Made by a program: the position numbers and the translations under genes
Shown: one piece after another, positions 23,522 through 36,863 of the stretch
How positions within the stretch are numbered: position 1 is the first letter of the stretch
Layout of the letters: each line of letters opens with the position of its first letter
The notes under the pieces: generated by a model
What the model was told of the DNA's origin: nothing
The model's database searches: none
The model's input: the letters and a program-made list of their open reading frames with translations, nothing else
Assembly (NCBI GenBank): GCA_945787785.1
Contig: CALZIO010000017.1
Span: 1 to 45,525, forward strand
Origin: an uncultured Chromatiaceae bacterium
Lineage (GTDB): Bacteria; Pseudomonadota; Gammaproteobacteria; Tenderiales; Tenderiaceae
Direction: 5' to 3'
DNA length: 45,525 nt

Positions 23522-24205
23522 CTAATCTTCAGAGGTCGCCAGAATCTTTAGTCGATCCGTATCACGAATAGTTAATTCCCCGCGTCCCATGCTGATCCAG
23601 CCATGTTTGTCGAACTCTTTTAAGGTGCGGCTGACGACTTCGCGTGACGTACCTAAGTCCGCAGCAATTTCATGATGCGTGGTTTTTAGTGTTCCATCGC
23701 TATCTGCCTTTGCCAACAAATAGGCGGCAATACGTACATCCATGCGATGGAAGGTGACACTCTCAAGTACAGTGATTACCTCGGCTAACCGTTTGGAGAC
23801 CAGTCCAAATACGAAACTTCCCCAGGATTTATATTGTGTCATCCAGGTCCGGGCATACTGGGCCGGAATCACTATCGCATCCAGCTCGGTTTCGGCCATG
23901 GCGATGGCGGGGAAGGGTGTGTCGCTCATCAGGCATGAGGCAGTGAGAATACAACTGTCGCCCTTATCAATTCGATAGAGAGTGATCTCTCGTCCCTTGG
24001 GTGCGAGTTTGAAGACGCGCACCTGTCCGCTCAAGACCAGTGCCAACTGCGCACACTCCGAGCCTTCGTCGGCAATGGTGTGACCTTCCGGGATGTGTAC
24101 CTGGGTGGCAGCATCGAAAAAGATTCGTTGAAATTCGTTGGACGCGTTGGCCAAAAACGGAAAGTTTTGAATCAGCCGTGTTTGTTGGTCACTGTTTGTA
24201 ATCAT
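23522..24205 (-). CDS. Crp/Fnr-family transcriptional regulator
   Basis: A 227-residue regulator: cyclic-nucleotide-type beta-roll at about 20-130, dimerisation helix (about 135-155) and winged helix-turn-helix at 175-200 (HHEIAADLGTSREVVSRTLK). The N-terminal cysteine cluster that binds the iron-sulfur cluster in Fnr is absent. C85 and C91 in GDSCILTASCLM are present, a motif seen in a subgroup of these regulators whose signal is not known to me. It could respond to redox or nitrogen-oxide signals, but that is inference. It lies 16 bases after nudJ in the opposite reading order: nudJ follows at 24221 on the same strand upstream, so they may share a transcript. Confidence 0.88.
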   Translation of the reverse strand: MITNSDQQTRLIQNFPFLANASNEFQRIFFDAATQVHIPEGHTIADEGSECAQLALVLSGQVRVFKLAPKGREITLYRIDKGDSCILTASCLMSDTPFPAIAMAETELDAIVIPAQYARTWMTQYKSWGSFVFGLVSKRLAEVITVLESVTFHRMDVRIAAYLLAKADSDGTLKTTHHEIAADLGTSREVVSRTLKEFDKHGWISMGRGELTIRDTDRLKILATSED

Positions 24206-24220
24206 TGTTAGTTCGTACGT

Positions 24221-24670
24221 TTATACATCATGCAATAGGGTAAGAGGGAAACGTTGACCGAATTGATAATCTTCAATACAACGTTTGACCAGCGGGCTGC
24301 GCAGACTCGATCCCAGCCGTGAAATCTCTTGTAAAGATAACCAGCGTGGTCCGACTATACCATCGTCGAGCGGGTGCTCAGGATAATATTGTCCAAGCTT
24401 TCCTGTGAAGCAGAAGCGCAGATAGGTCTCGGCTGAGTTTGGTTCAATCCAGCGATAAATTCCGGTTAGAGCGGTGGGAGTGAAATCGTAACCGGTCTCT
24501 TCCAGGGTTTCGCGAATCACAGCATTGATCAGACTTTCACCGTCTTCTAGATGGCCAGCGGGTTGATTGAAAACAGTGTGCGGCTCCTGGCCTGTGTCTT
24601 CTTCGACAAGCAGGAACTTGCCTTCATTTTCGATCACGGCGGAGACGGTGGCCCGGGGTGTCCATACCAT
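24221..24670 (-). CDS. nudJ: NudJ-like Nudix hydrolase
   Basis: A 149-residue Nudix pyrophosphohydrolase. The Nudix box is complete, with G39, E45, R53-E54, E57-E58 and G60 in GHLEDGESLINAVIRETLEE. The surrounding FNQPAGHLEDGES and YRWIEPNSAETYLRFCFTG match NudJ, which hydrolyses nucleoside phosphates and HMP-PP. Its start at 24670 lies inside the end of rluE (47-base overlap in another frame), indicating translational coupling; no separate promoter is visible. The Crp/Fnr gene follows 15 bases after its stop. Confidence 0.85.
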   Translation of the reverse strand: MVWTPRATVSAVIENEGKFLLVEEDTGQEPHTVFNQPAGHLEDGESLINAVIRETLEETGYDFTPTALTGIYRWIEPNSAETYLRFCFTGKLGQYYPEHPLDDGIVGPRWLSLQEISRLGSSLRSPLVKRCIEDYQFGQRFPLTLLHDV

Positions 24671-25262
24671 GGTGTTTGTTTCTCATCGGTTTTGATTTAG
24701 GACCAGCTTGCAATAATTCGGGCGGACATTCCAGTGTCTTCCATTGGCCGGGTTCCAGTCCTTCCACCGACCATGGGCCGACCTTTACACGAATCAGGCG
24801 CAGGGTGGGGTGTCCGACGGCGGCGGTCATGCGTCTGACCTGGCGGTTGCGGCCTTCGCGGATAGCGAGTTCAATCCAGCTGTCCGGGATGTTGGCGCGG
24901 TAGCGGATGGGTGGGTTACGTGGCCAGATGTCGGCTGGTTCGATCAGTTGTGCTTCGGCAGGCTTGGTCATGCCGTCCTTGAGTTCTACGCCGCATTGCA
25001 GCTGTTTCAGCGCCTGAGCATTCGGGATGCCCTCTACCTGAGCCCAGTAGGTTTTGGCCAATTTGTGGCGCGGATTGGCGATCTGGTGCTGAACTGCGCC
25101 ATCATCGGTGAGTATTAACAAACCTTCACTGTCACGGTCGAGGCGGCCTGCTGGGTAGACACCGGGCAGATCGATGAAGTCGGCCAGGGTTTTGCGGTTG
25201 TCGGCGTCTGTGAACTGCGAGAGCACGTCGTAGGGTTTGTTGAACAGAATGATGTTGGCCAT
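24624..25262 (-). CDS. rluE: 23S rRNA pseudouridine synthase RluE
   Basis: A 212-residue pseudouridine synthase of the RsuA/RluE type without an S4 domain. The N-terminal IILFNKPYDVLSQFTD and the catalytic GRLDRDSEGLLILTDDG (nucleophile D42) are diagnostic, as is the distal REGRNRQVRRMTAAVGHPTL. RluE modifies U2457 of 23S rRNA in E. coli. The protein ends with a basic tail that overlaps nudJ by 47 bases. Gene order rluE-nudJ is conserved in gammaproteobacteria. Confidence 0.9.
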   Translation of the reverse strand: MANIILFNKPYDVLSQFTDADNRKTLADFIDLPGVYPAGRLDRDSEGLLILTDDGAVQHQIANPRHKLAKTYWAQVEGIPNAQALKQLQCGVELKDGMTKPAEAQLIEPADIWPRNPPIRYRANIPDSWIELAIREGRNRQVRRMTAAVGHPTLRLIRVKVGPWSVEGLEPGQWKTLECPPELLQAGPKSKPMRNKHHGMDTPGHRLRRDRK

Positions 25263-25396
25263 TATTTATTAAAACTTTTGCCCGGTTTGGGAAGTAATGG
25301 TAATGCATGATGATGTCAGTTTGTAGCATAAGTGGTTGTTTTACCGTCGCTTTTAGAATTTGAAGCAGTACTAGGGTAAAATATGCGCTTTTCTAA

Positions 25397-27676
<2,280 letters not shown>

Positions 27677-27717
27677 TAAAACAAACCTATTGATGTTTTT
27701 TCAGATTTTCGGGCTAT

Positions 27718-27758
27718 AAAAAGCCGGCCATTGTTATTAGTATTTGGCCGGTTTTTTT
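27718..27758. terminator. Bidirectional terminator between icd and cspD
   Basis: CCGGCCA (27724-27730) pairs with TGGCCGG (27745-27751). A run of seven T follows on the plus strand (27752-27758) and five A precede on the left (27718-27722), giving a T run for minus-strand transcripts. It serves both the isocitrate dehydrogenase gene and the convergent cold-shock gene. Confidence 0.85.
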
Positions 27759-27774
27759 GTGCGATTAAACTGTG

Positions 27775-28014
27775 TTATTCAGTATTTGAGTCTTCTTGCG
27801 TCTCCACCTCGCCATCTAATTTTACAGAGGAGGCCAGAAATCCCTTCGGGCCTTGAGTCACTTCATATTCGACCTTCTGGCCTTGCCGAAGCGACTTGTA
27901 ACCATCCATAGTAATAGATGAGAAATGGGCAAAAATATCATCACCGCCCTCATCAGGAGCAATAAACCCATAACCTTTAGCATTGCTAAACCACTTAACA
28001 GTTCCTGTTGCCAT
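27775..28014 (-). CDS. cspD: Cold-shock domain protein, CspD-like
   Basis: A 79-residue protein starting at the ATG at 28014 (GAGG lies upstream); longer reading of the same frame to 28101 adds 29 residues foreign to the family. The RNA-binding motifs are visible: GTVKWFSNAKGYGFIAPDEG (RNP1 K-G-Y-G-F-I) and DDIFAHFSSI (RNP2). The acidic tail (EVETQEDSNTE) extends beyond the 67-residue core. Position directly before clpS-clpA, in divergent orientation, is the classical location of cspD in gammaproteobacteria. In E. coli CspD inhibits replication in stationary phase; here the same role is inferred from synteny. Confidence 0.9.
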   Translation of the reverse strand: MATGTVKWFSNAKGYGFIAPDEGGDDIFAHFSSITMDGYKSLRQGQKVEYEVTQGPKGFLASSVKLDGEVETQEDSNTE

Positions 28015-28410
28015 ACTTGTTTTCCTCGCGGTTAAAACAAAAAAACATGCCGGCCCAACTCCGACACCGCTGTAGAGGATGTATAACTGCATTCCCCCCA
28101 CTACAAGTAGTAATGTTGTTCAAAAAATCCCATAAGTCAAGGGATTGAAACTATTAAGTTTTGTTATTTTTTGTATGGAATCGCTAGTCTAAAGCTTTTG
28201 TGGCTTTGTCCGATTTTCTAAGTATGGGGAAATAGCTGCCCTGTAATGTTTATGACAAGTTCAAGTATTAGAACATTGTTATAAAAATGGAACTTCAGAA
28301 ACGTATGATTTCTTAGTAAGTTATGTTCTTATTTAGAACGGAAATCATGTATTTGATTTTGTGCTACGATGATACTCATATAGGCTTTAATTGATATACT
28401 TTTAGCAGCT
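28015..28410. other. Divergent control region of cspD and clpS
   Basis: About 396 bases, AT-rich, with no gene that I can support. On the minus strand a possible -35 (TTGACT) lies about 130 bases upstream of cspD, which would leave a long 5' leader like other cold-shock mRNAs, but the -10 is weak. On the clpS side two dyads of the type GTTC-N-GAAC are present and listed separately. Confidence 0.5.
28259..28339. promoter_or_regulatory. Two GTTC...GAAC dyads upstream of clpS
   Basis: GTTCAAGTATTAGAAC (28259-28274) and GTTCTTATTTAGAAC (28325-28339) are inverted dyads with 8- and 7-base spacers, centred about 66 bases apart, close to six helical turns. They lie 72-150 bases before the clpS start. 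Paired dyads at such spacing suggest an operator for a dimeric regulator. The half-site order is opposite to the alphaproteobacterial LexA box, and I do not recognise the regulator. Confidence 0.35.
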
Positions 28411-28731
28411 ATGAGTGATAAGACAAATCAAGACAATTTTGAAGACCTGGCGGTACAGGAAGCACGGCCTAAGCTGAAGCGCCCCCCGTTGTACAAGGTA
28501 TTACTGCTGAATGACGACTACACCCCAATGGAGTTTGTTGTTCACATACTGGAGAGCTTTTTTGGAATGGGTCGAGAGAAGGCAACACAAGTTATGCTCG
28601 AGGTCCACACGCGAGGTGCAGGCGTATGTGGTGTTTTTTCTCGTGATGTGGCAGAAACAAAGGTTGCGCAAGTAAATGATTGTTCCAGTGAAAATCAGCA
28701 TCCACTGAAGTGCACTATGGAAGAAGCTTAG
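28411..28731 (+). CDS. clpS: ATP-dependent Clp protease adaptor ClpS
   Basis: A 106-residue adaptor that delivers N-degron substrates to ClpAP. The family core is present: [20 protein letters not shown] (the N-D-D-Y-T-P-M recognition pocket and hydrophobic residues), then [19 protein letters not shown], and [15 protein letters not shown]. The flexible N-terminal tail that inhibits ClpA is about 25 residues. It precedes clpA by 42 bases in the same direction. With bpt and aat nearby it completes the local N-end-rule set. Confidence 0.95.
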   Translation: MSDKTNQDNFEDLAVQEARPKLKRPPLYKVLLLNDDYTPMEFVVHILESFFGMGREKATQVMLEVHTRGAGVCGVFSRDVAETKVAQVNDCSSENQHPLKCTMEEA

Positions 28732-28773
28732 ATTAAGTTCGCTGATAAACTGTGATGGTACCGGAGGCGTTTT

Positions 28774-31047
28774 ATGTTGAACAAGGAATTGGAATATACA
28801 CTGAATACCGCATTTCGTGAGGCGAGTGACAAGCATCATGAATTTATGACGGTAGAGCATCTGCTGCTAGCACTGTTAGATAACTCAGCAGCAGCTGGTG
28901 TGTTACATGCCTGCGGTGCAGATTTGACTCAGCTTAAAAAAGAGCTGGCTTCGTTTTTGGATGAAACAACTCCGGTGCTTTCATCTGAGGATGGCCGCGA
29001 AACTCAACCTACACTGGGATTTCAACGAGTATTACAACGTGCAGTATTTCATGTGCAGAGCGCAGGCAAGGAAGAAGTTACCGGTGCCAATGTACTGGTT
29101 GCGATTTTTGGCGAGCCCGACTCGCAAGCAGTTTATCTACTAAATTCACAAAACATTTCCCGCTTGGATGTTGTTAATTATATCTCGCACGGAATTTCCA
29201 AAGTTGCTGGTGATGAGGACAACGAAGGTTACGGTCAAGCAGACAGTGAAGAGGGCGAGGGCGATTCGTCAGCCAAATCACCGCTTGAAAAATTTGCCGT
29301 TAATCTCAATGAGCGTGCCAAAGAGGGCAAGATTGATCCATTGATCGGACGAGAACATGAGATCGAACGCACGATTCAGATTCTTTGCCGTCGCCGTAAA
29401 AATAATCCGCTGTTTGTTGGTGAGGCAGGCGTTGGTAAAACGGCGTTGGCTGAGGGGCTAGCCAAACGTATTGTTGATGGAGAAGTGCCTGAAGTGTTGG
29501 AAGAAAGCACTGTATTTTCATTGGATATGGGCGCCTTATTGGCGGGCACTAAATACCGTGGAGATTTTGAAAAACGCCTAAAAGCGGTTTTGGCGCAGTT
29601 GCGCAAGAGTCCTCACAACGTACTGTTCGTTGATGAAATACACACCATTATTGGTGCGGGTGCGGCTTCAGGTGGGGTGATGGATGCCTCAAATCTGATT
29701 AAGCCTTCCCTGGCGTCAGGTGATTTGAAATGTATTGGTTCTACTACCTATCAGGAATACCGCGGCATTTTCGAGAAAGACCGTGCCCTGGCGCGCCGTT
29801 TTCAGAAGATCGATGTACCAGAACCCACGGTAGGAGAAACTTTCCAAATTCTATTAGGGCTCAAATCGCGTTTTGAAGAACACCATGAAGTCAAGTACAC
29901 CCGTCAGGCAATCAAGGCAGCAGTGGAATTAGCTGATCGTTACATTAATGATCGTCACCTACCGGACAAGGCAATCGACGTGATTGATGAAGCAGGTGCA
30001 AGGCAGCGCATGTTGCCAGCATCGAAACGTAAAAAGACTATCGGCATAAAAGATGTTGAGCAGATTGTCTCCAAGATTGCGCGTATTCCCGAAATGCGGG
30101 TCGGCAATTCAGACCGCGAAAAATTGCGCACCATCGAACGTGATCTGAAGTTGGTGGTGTTTGGCCAGGATCCTGCGATTGAAACGCTTTCAACTGCAAT
30201 TAAATTGTCACGTTCTGGTTTGGGGCATGAAGAGAAGCCGATTGGCTCGTTTCTGTTTGCCGGTCCCACTGGAGTTGGTAAAACAGAAGTTACCCGTCAG
30301 TTGGCCAAGATCATGGGGATCGAACTGATCCGTTTTGATATGTCGGAATACATGGAGCGTCATGCCGTGTCGCGCCTGATTGGTGCGCCTCCGGGTTATG
30401 TCGGTTATGACCAGGGTGGTTTGTTGACTGATGCAATCAACAAAAATCCGCACGCAGTGTTATTGTTGGATGAGATTGAGAAGGCCCATCCGGATGTCTT
30501 TAATCTGTTATTGCAGGTGATGGATCACGGCACCTTAACGGACAACAATGGCCGTGAGGCAGACTTCCGCAATGTCATCCTGGTGATGACCACAAATGCT
30601 GGTGCAGACCAGCTAAGCCGCCCATCGATAGGATTTACCAGTGACAATCATGTGGGCGATAGCCTGGAAGCGGTCAAGCGCGCCTTTACGCCAGAGTTCC
30701 GCAATCGACTCGACGCCATTGTTGAGTTCCAGGGACTGGATCGCAAGACCATTGGCCATGTGGTAGACAAATTCATTATCGAGCTGGAATCACAGCTAGA
30801 CGATAAAAACGTTACTATTGAAGTCAGCCCTGAAGCGCGAGAATGGTTGGCCGAACATGGCTTTGATCCAACTATGGGTGCGCGTCCCATGGCCAGGGTG
30901 ATCAAGGAAAATATTAAGAAATCTTTGGCAGAAGAACTATTGTTCGGTGAACTCTCCGGTGGTGGACACGTTCGTGTTGGCCTGACGGAGGGAGAATTGA
31001 GCTTTGAGATTGAAGCCGATAACAGAAGCCCGGCTGCTTCTGTTTAG
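28774..31047 (+). CDS. clpA: ATP-dependent Clp protease ATP-binding subunit ClpA
   Basis: A 757-residue AAA+ unfoldase of the usual length. Order: Clp N-domain repeats (about 1-145), acidic linker, first AAA+ module with Walker [10 protein letters not shown] and Walker [10 protein letters not shown], second module with GPTGVGKTE and [15 protein letters not shown], and a C-terminal D2-small domain ending before a Ser/Ala-rich tail. Motif [14 protein letters not shown] marks the pore loop. The ClpP partner is not in the window. Ribosome site GGAGG lies upstream. A hairpin overlaps the final codons. Confidence 0.96.
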   Translation: MLNKELEYTLNTAFREASDKHHEFMTVEHLLLALLDNSAAAGVLHACGADLTQLKKELASFLDETTPVLSSEDGRETQPTLGFQRVLQRAVFHVQSAGKEEVTGANVLVAIFGEPDSQAVYLLNSQNISRLDVVNYISHGISKVAGDEDNEGYGQADSEEGEGDSSAKSPLEKFAVNLNERAKEGKIDPLIGREHEIERTIQILCRRRKNNPLFVGEAGVGKTALAEGLAKRIVDGEVPEVLEESTVFSLDMGALLAGTKYRGDFEKRLKAVLAQLRKSPHNVLFVDEIHTIIGAGAASGGVMDASNLIKPSLASGDLKCIGSTTYQEYRGIFEKDRALARRFQKIDVPEPTVGETFQILLGLKSRFEEHHEVKYTRQAIKAAVELADRYINDRHLPDKAIDVIDEAGARQRMLPASKRKKTIGIKDVEQIVSKIARIPEMRVGNSDREKLRTIERDLKLVVFGQDPAIETLSTAIKLSRSGLGHEEKPIGSFLFAGPTGVGKTEVTRQLAKIMGIELIRFDMSEYMERHAVSRLIGAPPGYVGYDQGGLLTDAINKNPHAVLLLDEIEKAHPDVFNLLLQVMDHGTLTDNNGREADFRNVILVMTTNAGADQLSRPSIGFTSDNHVGDSLEAVKRAFTPEFRNRLDAIVEFQGLDRKTIGHVVDKFIIELESQLDDKNVTIEVSPEAREWLAEHGFDPTMGARPMARVIKENIKKSLAEELLFGELSGGGHVRVGLTEGELSFEIEADNRSPAASV
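31021..31044. terminator. Hairpin at the end of clpA, possible bidirectional terminator
   Basis: AACAGAAGC (31021-31029) pairs with GCTTCTGTT (31036-31044) around a CCGGCT loop. The arm ends next to the clpA stop codon (31045-31047) and faces the convergent infA gene. There is only a TTT tail, so it may be weak. Confidence 0.4.
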
Positions 31048-31062
31048 TGGGGTAAAGCTGGA

Positions 31063-31308
<246 letters not shown>

Positions 31309-31382
31309 TTAATAAGCCGCGTATTTTGCCTGAATTTAGTCCAGTGCGCAAAGGGATTGGCCTTATATTCGCGAGCTAATTT

Positions 31383-32096
31383 TTATCGCATCTCTTGCCA
31401 ATTGTTATCAATATAGCCCTCGCTGGGTTTAAAGCGAGTTTTATAGCTCATTTTGCGGCATTCTTTAATCCAGTAGCCCAAATAGACCCACGGTAGACCG
31501 AGGTGGCGGGCGTGTTGGATGAGCCAGAGAATGGCGTAGGTGCCAAGTCCTAATTGGGAATGAGCGGGGTCAAAAAAGGTGTAGACTGCCGACAATCCGT
31601 TGGGAGTGCGGTCCGCCACCGCAATGGCGACTAATTCATCTTGCTGGCGAAATTCATGAAATACCGTCTTGATTCCAGCTGAGGTGAGAAAGCCAATATA
31701 ATCAGCGGGTATCGGATTGTTCATCTCACTTCCTTGATGGCGACTGGCCAGGTATGTTTTATAGAGCTTAAATTGTTCTTCGTTAAATGCAGCAGCTGTG
31801 GCGATGTGGCGCAGATCTTTGTTTTGTCGCCAGTTGCGCAGCTGACTCCGATTCGGCTGGAATAGATTCACCGGGACTCTTATGGAAACGCACTGCTGAC
31901 AATTGGGGCACTGCGGGCGGTAGATGTGGCCACCACTGCGCCTGAATCCATTGTTTAATAAGGCGCCAAGCAGTTTGTCATTCAGGGGTAACTCAGGGTC
32001 GATGACCAGATTGCTTGCCTTGCAATTGGGCAAGTAACCGCAATCAAAGGGCACGGTGATTTGGCATTTAATCGAATTTTTCTCCGATTGGCTCAT
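31383..32096 (-). CDS. bpt: Aspartate/glutamate leucyltransferase (N-end rule)
   Basis: A 237-residue Bpt (bacterial protein transferase), formerly annotated as arginyl-tRNA-protein transferase. Conserved blocks are [34 protein letters not shown], and [18 protein letters not shown]. The Cys residues of the N-terminal CxxC-like region (YLPNC, CPNCQQC) match the family. It adds leucine to N-terminal Asp or Glu, marking proteins for ClpS-ClpAP. Its start overlaps the aat stop by four bases (ATGA), so the two are translated together. Confidence 0.93.
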   Translation of the reverse strand: MSQSEKNSIKCQITVPFDCGYLPNCKASNLVIDPELPLNDKLLGALLNNGFRRSGGHIYRPQCPNCQQCVSIRVPVNLFQPNRSQLRNWRQNKDLRHIATAAAFNEEQFKLYKTYLASRHQGSEMNNPIPADYIGFLTSAGIKTVFHEFRQQDELVAIAVADRTPNGLSAVYTFFDPAHSQLGLGTYAILWLIQHARHLGLPWVYLGYWIKECRKMSYKTRFKPSEGYIDNNWQEMR

Positions 32097-32836
32097 GGAT
32101 TTCTATTTGCTTCCATACAACTAAAGGGTGAAAAATCATCGTCAAAACACCAATGGTTTTTCGTATTTGAGCGATTTATGTGTCGCCTCAATAGGTCAAT
32201 AAATTCTCTGCGCTCAATATCGATGGCACCCAGACTTTTTAAGTGGGCTGAGCTTACCTGGCAATCAATCAAAGCGTAGTTCCATTGCTGTAGTTGTTTA
32301 ACCAGATAAACAAACGCTACTTTAGACGCATTAGTGGCCCGGCTGAACATGGATTCACCAAAAAAAACACGCCCGATGCCAATTCCATAGAGACCACCGA
32401 CAAGTTCTTCCTGTTGCCATGCCTCCACCGAATGAGCAATGCCCAGCTGGTGCAATTTCATATAGGCATCATGCATTTCTGATGTAATCCAGGTGCCAGA
32501 CTCTCCTTTGCGTGGTGCTGCGCAGGCTTTCAGTACGCCTTCAAAGTCTTGGTCAAGACTGATTTCGAATTGTAATTTATTAATCTGTTTTTTCAGGCTG
32601 CGGCTAACGTGGAGTTGGTCAGGAAACAGAACGGCTCGCGGATTAGGAGACCACCATAAAATGGGCTGCTCATCGTTAAACCAGGGAAAAATTCCATGTT
32701 GATAGGCATTAAACAACCGTTCCGGAGTTAAATCACCACCTACTGCCAGCAAGCCATTTGGCTCATCGAGTGCCAGCTCGACAGGGGGAAAGGCAAGGCT
32801 TGGATCGTTTTCATTAATCCAAAATGGGCCGGTCAC
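32093..32836 (-). CDS. aat: Leucyl/phenylalanyl-tRNA-protein transferase
   Basis: A 247-residue transferase that adds Leu or Phe to N-terminal Arg or Lys. Diagnostic features: [39 protein letters not shown] and [20 protein letters not shown]. Length is normal. It is translated just before bpt, with a four-base overlap, and both act in the N-end-rule pathway with clpS-clpA only 1 kb away. The preceding gene on this strand is a PilZ gene, separated by a strong terminator, so aat-bpt has its own promoter. Confidence 0.95.
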   Translation of the reverse strand: MTGPFWINENDPSLAFPPVELALDEPNGLLAVGGDLTPERLFNAYQHGIFPWFNDEQPILWWSPNPRAVLFPDQLHVSRSLKKQINKLQFEISLDQDFEGVLKACAAPRKGESGTWITSEMHDAYMKLHQLGIAHSVEAWQQEELVGGLYGIGIGRVFFGESMFSRATNASKVAFVYLVKQLQQWNYALIDCQVSSAHLKSLGAIDIERREFIDLLRRHINRSNTKNHWCFDDDFSPFSCMEANRNP

Positions 32837-32906
32837 TGTTTTTCTCGGATTTTGCCACGGTAGGTTTCAACGCTTTAACGTTGGTAATACTAGCAATACA
32901 TAAGTT

Positions 32907-32935
32907 AAAAAAATTCGCCAGGCATTGCCTGGCGA
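32907..32935 (-). terminator. Intrinsic terminator after the trxB-PilZ unit (minus strand)
   Basis: TCGCCAGGCA (32915-32924) and TGCCTGGCGA (32926-32935) are perfect inverses, and the minus-strand transcript continues AATTTTTTT (the seven-A run at 32907-32913). This is a textbook intrinsic terminator, 15 bases after the PilZ stop codon, isolating it from aat. Confidence 0.88.
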
Positions 32936-32950
32936 CTAAACCCATTAAGG

Positions 32951-33304
32951 TTAATCGATCTGCTGTAACACGCCGGCAATATCATTTTGGCCATCACTGG
33001 TTTCGATGACACGAACCACCGCCAGAGTAGTTTCCAGCGGCGGGGTAATATCAACGCCGGGTTTCATACAAATCTCCAGCATGTCGCCAACATTGACCTT
33101 GTGTTTTGAAAGAAAGCGCATGCCTGTTGCGCTGAGGTCTCGCGAGGTGCCTTCATAGCTTTGATCTGATCCGCAGATCTTAAATGTTATTGCTGACTGA
33201 ACATCCATTCTAAGAAAGTCGCGCTGATCACTTTTACCAATAACCATAGAATCAATTACCGAATTGGAGTTGTTCTGTTTGGAATAGAACGATTTTATCG
33301 TCAT
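32951..33304 (-). CDS. PilZ domain protein
   Basis: A 117-residue single-domain PilZ protein. The c-di-GMP motifs are both visible: RxxxR as R28-D-F-L-R32, and D56-x-S58-x-x-G61 in RDLSATGMRF. Binding of c-di-GMP is therefore expected. It begins 21 bases after the trxB stop on the same strand, has a good GGGGG ribosome site, and ends at a strong terminator, so trxB-PilZ is probably one transcript. PilZ proteins usually act as adaptors for motility or surface processes; the partner is unknown. Its placement in this otherwise housekeeping row is unusual. Confidence 0.85.
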   Translation of the reverse strand: MTIKSFYSKQNNSNSVIDSMVIGKSDQRDFLRMDVQSAITFKICGSDQSYEGTSRDLSATGMRFLSKHKVNVGDMLEICMKPGVDITPPLETTLAVVRVIETSDGQNDIAGVLQQID

Positions 33305-33325
33305 ATTATCCCCCCGGAAATTTTG

Positions 33326-34569
<1,244 letters not shown>

Positions 34570-36861
34570 TTGGGACAAGCGATAAGAAATAAGGGAAAAC
34601 CGAGTACCGCTAATCATCATATCTCCAGAGGATTGCGTGAAGGCGCTCTGTTTGTGTTTGGCGCTGTAGCGCTTTATCTGGCGGTATCCCTGGGCAGTTA
34701 CACGCAGACGGATCCTGGTTGGTCGCACAGTGGTGCGGGCGGTTCGGTTCAAAATATAGGCGGTGTCGCTGGCGCCTGGTTCGCCGATGTTTTCTTATAC
34801 CTGTTTGGCTATTTCTCCTATCTGTTTCCCATCATGGTCGCCTATAGCGGTTGGCTACTGTTCAAAGGGCGCAAGCAATCCGAAGCGGTTTCATTGAGTG
34901 AATATGGCCTGCGCGCCGGTGGCTTTGTATTAACAGTCACCGCGGGTTGCGGTTTGGCGACACTTCATTTTGGATCACCCACTGCCTTGCCACTGAATGC
35001 AGGTGGTATTTTGGGAGATGTGATTGGCAGCGCACTGGTAGCCCCCTTTAGTTTTGTCGGAGCCACGTTGTTTTTAGTGGCGCTGTTTTTAACCGGCATT
35101 ACCTTGTTCACCAATCTTTCCTGGATTTGGTTAATGGATATGACAGGTAAGCTGAGCCTGGAGTTTGCTTCACTAGTGAGAAGCTGGACTGGCGCCCTGC
35201 GCGAAAAATGGGCTGCATACCGGCTTAAGAAAGAGCGCGAGTCCGTAGTCAGATCCGAAACGAAAAAAGTTGAGAAGCGTAAACCCGTTAAGATTGAGCC
35301 TGTTATCAATAAGGTAGAAGTGAGTAAGCGGGTAGAGCAGGAGCGCCAACAGAAACTGTTCGAAGCGGAACCGAATAAAGGATTACCACCATTAGCAATT
35401 CTTGACCAAGCCATACAGAGTGGCAAAGGCCTATCTGAAGATGCGCTAGAGGCTATCTCTAGGCTAGTTGAAATCAAGCTTCTGGATTTCGGCATCGAGG
35501 TGGTCGTGGTGGCCGTCCATCCTGGCCCGGTGATTACCCGTTTCGAGATGCAACCCGGTGTGGGTGTTAAAGCAAGTCAGATTTCTAATCTGGCCAAAGA
35601 TCTGGCCCGTGCCCTGTCGGCAGTAAGTGTGCGTGTGGTTGAGCTGATACCAGGTAAAACCGTAGTTGGTCTTGAGATACCAAATGAACATCGTGAGACC
35701 GTGCGCCTGAGTGAAATTATTCACTCCAAACAATACGATAATTTGTCATCACCTTTGAGTCTGGCGCTGGGTAAAGACATCTCTGGATTACCCGTTGTGG
35801 TCGACCTGGCCAAGATGCCTCATCTGTTGGTGGCGGGTACCACCGGTTCTGGTAAATCAGTCGCGATTAACGCCATGATACTGAGTATGCTGTTTAAGGC
35901 GACGCCCGATGAACTTCGGCTCATCATGATCGATCCCAAGATGTTGGAACTGTCGATCTATGAGGGTATTCCGCATTTGCTAGCACCTGTGGTCACTGAT
36001 ATGAAAGATGCGGCCAATGCCCTGCGCTGGTGTGTTGCTGAGATGGATCGGCGATATAAACTCATGGCTTCGTTAGGTGTGCGTAATATCGGCGGTTATA
36101 ACAAGAAGGTAAAAGAGGCCATCGACGCAGGTGAACCCATTTTGGATCCTTTGGCGGAGTTACTGTCGCCTGAAGATGTGGCCCCTATGCTTGAACCGCT
36201 TCCATTCATCGTTGTTGTTGTAGACGAGCTGGCAGACATGATGATGGTGGTGGGTAAAAAGGTAGAAGAGCTGATCGCTCGCTTGGCGCAAAAGGCGCGT
36301 GCCTCGGGCATTCACCTATTGCTGGCAACTCAACGTCCATCTGTGGATGTATTGACTGGCTTGATCAAGGCCAATATTCCCAGCCGTATTGCGTTCCAGG
36401 TCTCATCCAAAATCGATTCCCGCACCATTCTGGATCAGATGGGGGCGGAATCGTTACTCGGCCATGGTGATATGCTTTATATGCCGGCCGGAACCAGCGT
36501 ACCCACTCGTGTTCATGGGGCCTTTGTGGCCGACCATGAGGTGCACAATGTGGTCAATGAACTCAAGCAGAGTGGTGGGCCACAATATATCGACGAGGTG
36601 CTCGAAGGACCATCGAGTGAGAACGGTGGCGATATAATGGGGCTCGATGCGACTGACGAAGCCGATCCCCTTTATGATCAGGCGGTGAGAATTGTCACCG
36701 AGAGTCGCCGCGCCTCAGTTTCCGGCATCCAGCGGCGTCTCAAGATTGGTTATAACCGTGCTGCGCGTATGGTAGAAGATATGGAACGTGCCGGTGTAGT
36801 TAGTTCAATGCAATCCAATGGCAGCCGCGAAGTGCTGGCGCCACCACCGCCCAAGGATTAA
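34570..36861 (+). CDS. ftsK: DNA translocase FtsK
   Basis: A 763-residue FtsK, shorter than E. coli's (about 1,330) because the Pro/Gln-rich linker is brief, as in many other gammaproteobacteria. N-terminal membrane domain with four hydrophobic segments (about 25-45, 70-100, 117-135, 150-185), linker about 205-285, then the motor: alpha/beta domain and RecA-like ATPase with [10 protein letters not shown] (near 422), [11 protein letters not shown] and [12 protein letters not shown]. The C-terminal gamma winged helix (about 690-755) binds KOPS. No ATG is available before the membrane domain, so the start is TTG 34570. The function is chromosome segregation at the septum. Followed by lolA two bases later. 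Confidence 0.95.
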   Translation: MGQAIRNKGKPSTANHHISRGLREGALFVFGAVALYLAVSLGSYTQTDPGWSHSGAGGSVQNIGGVAGAWFADVFLYLFGYFSYLFPIMVAYSGWLLFKGRKQSEAVSLSEYGLRAGGFVLTVTAGCGLATLHFGSPTALPLNAGGILGDVIGSALVAPFSFVGATLFLVALFLTGITLFTNLSWIWLMDMTGKLSLEFASLVRSWTGALREKWAAYRLKKERESVVRSETKKVEKRKPVKIEPVINKVEVSKRVEQERQQKLFEAEPNKGLPPLAILDQAIQSGKGLSEDALEAISRLVEIKLLDFGIEVVVVAVHPGPVITRFEMQPGVGVKASQISNLAKDLARALSAVSVRVVELIPGKTVVGLEIPNEHRETVRLSEIIHSKQYDNLSSPLSLALGKDISGLPVVVDLAKMPHLLVAGTTGSGKSVAINAMILSMLFKATPDELRLIMIDPKMLELSIYEGIPHLLAPVVTDMKDAANALRWCVAEMDRRYKLMASLGVRNIGGYNKKVKEAIDAGEPILDPLAELLSPEDVAPMLEPLPFIVVVVDELADMMMVVGKKVEELIARLAQKARASGIHLLLATQRPSVDVLTGLIKANIPSRIAFQVSSKIDSRTILDQMGAESLLGHGDMLYMPAGTSVPTRVHGAFVADHEVHNVVNELKQSGGPQYIDEVLEGPSSENGGDIMGLDATDEADPLYDQAVRIVTESRRASVSGIQRRLKIGYNRAARMVEDMERAGVVSSMQSNGSREVLAPPPPKD

Positions 36862-36863
36862 TT

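Noticed and set aside
23522-24205. Classical Fnr oxygen sensor
   Set aside because: The N-terminal cysteine set for a 4Fe-4S cluster is missing.
27775-28101. 108-residue cold-shock protein
   Set aside because: The extra 29 N-terminal residues are hydrophobic and foreign to the family; the MATGTVKWF start has its own ribosome site.
28325-28339. LexA box
   Set aside because: Gammaproteobacterial LexA boxes are CTGT-N8-ACAG; the alphaproteobacterial one has the half-sites in the opposite order.
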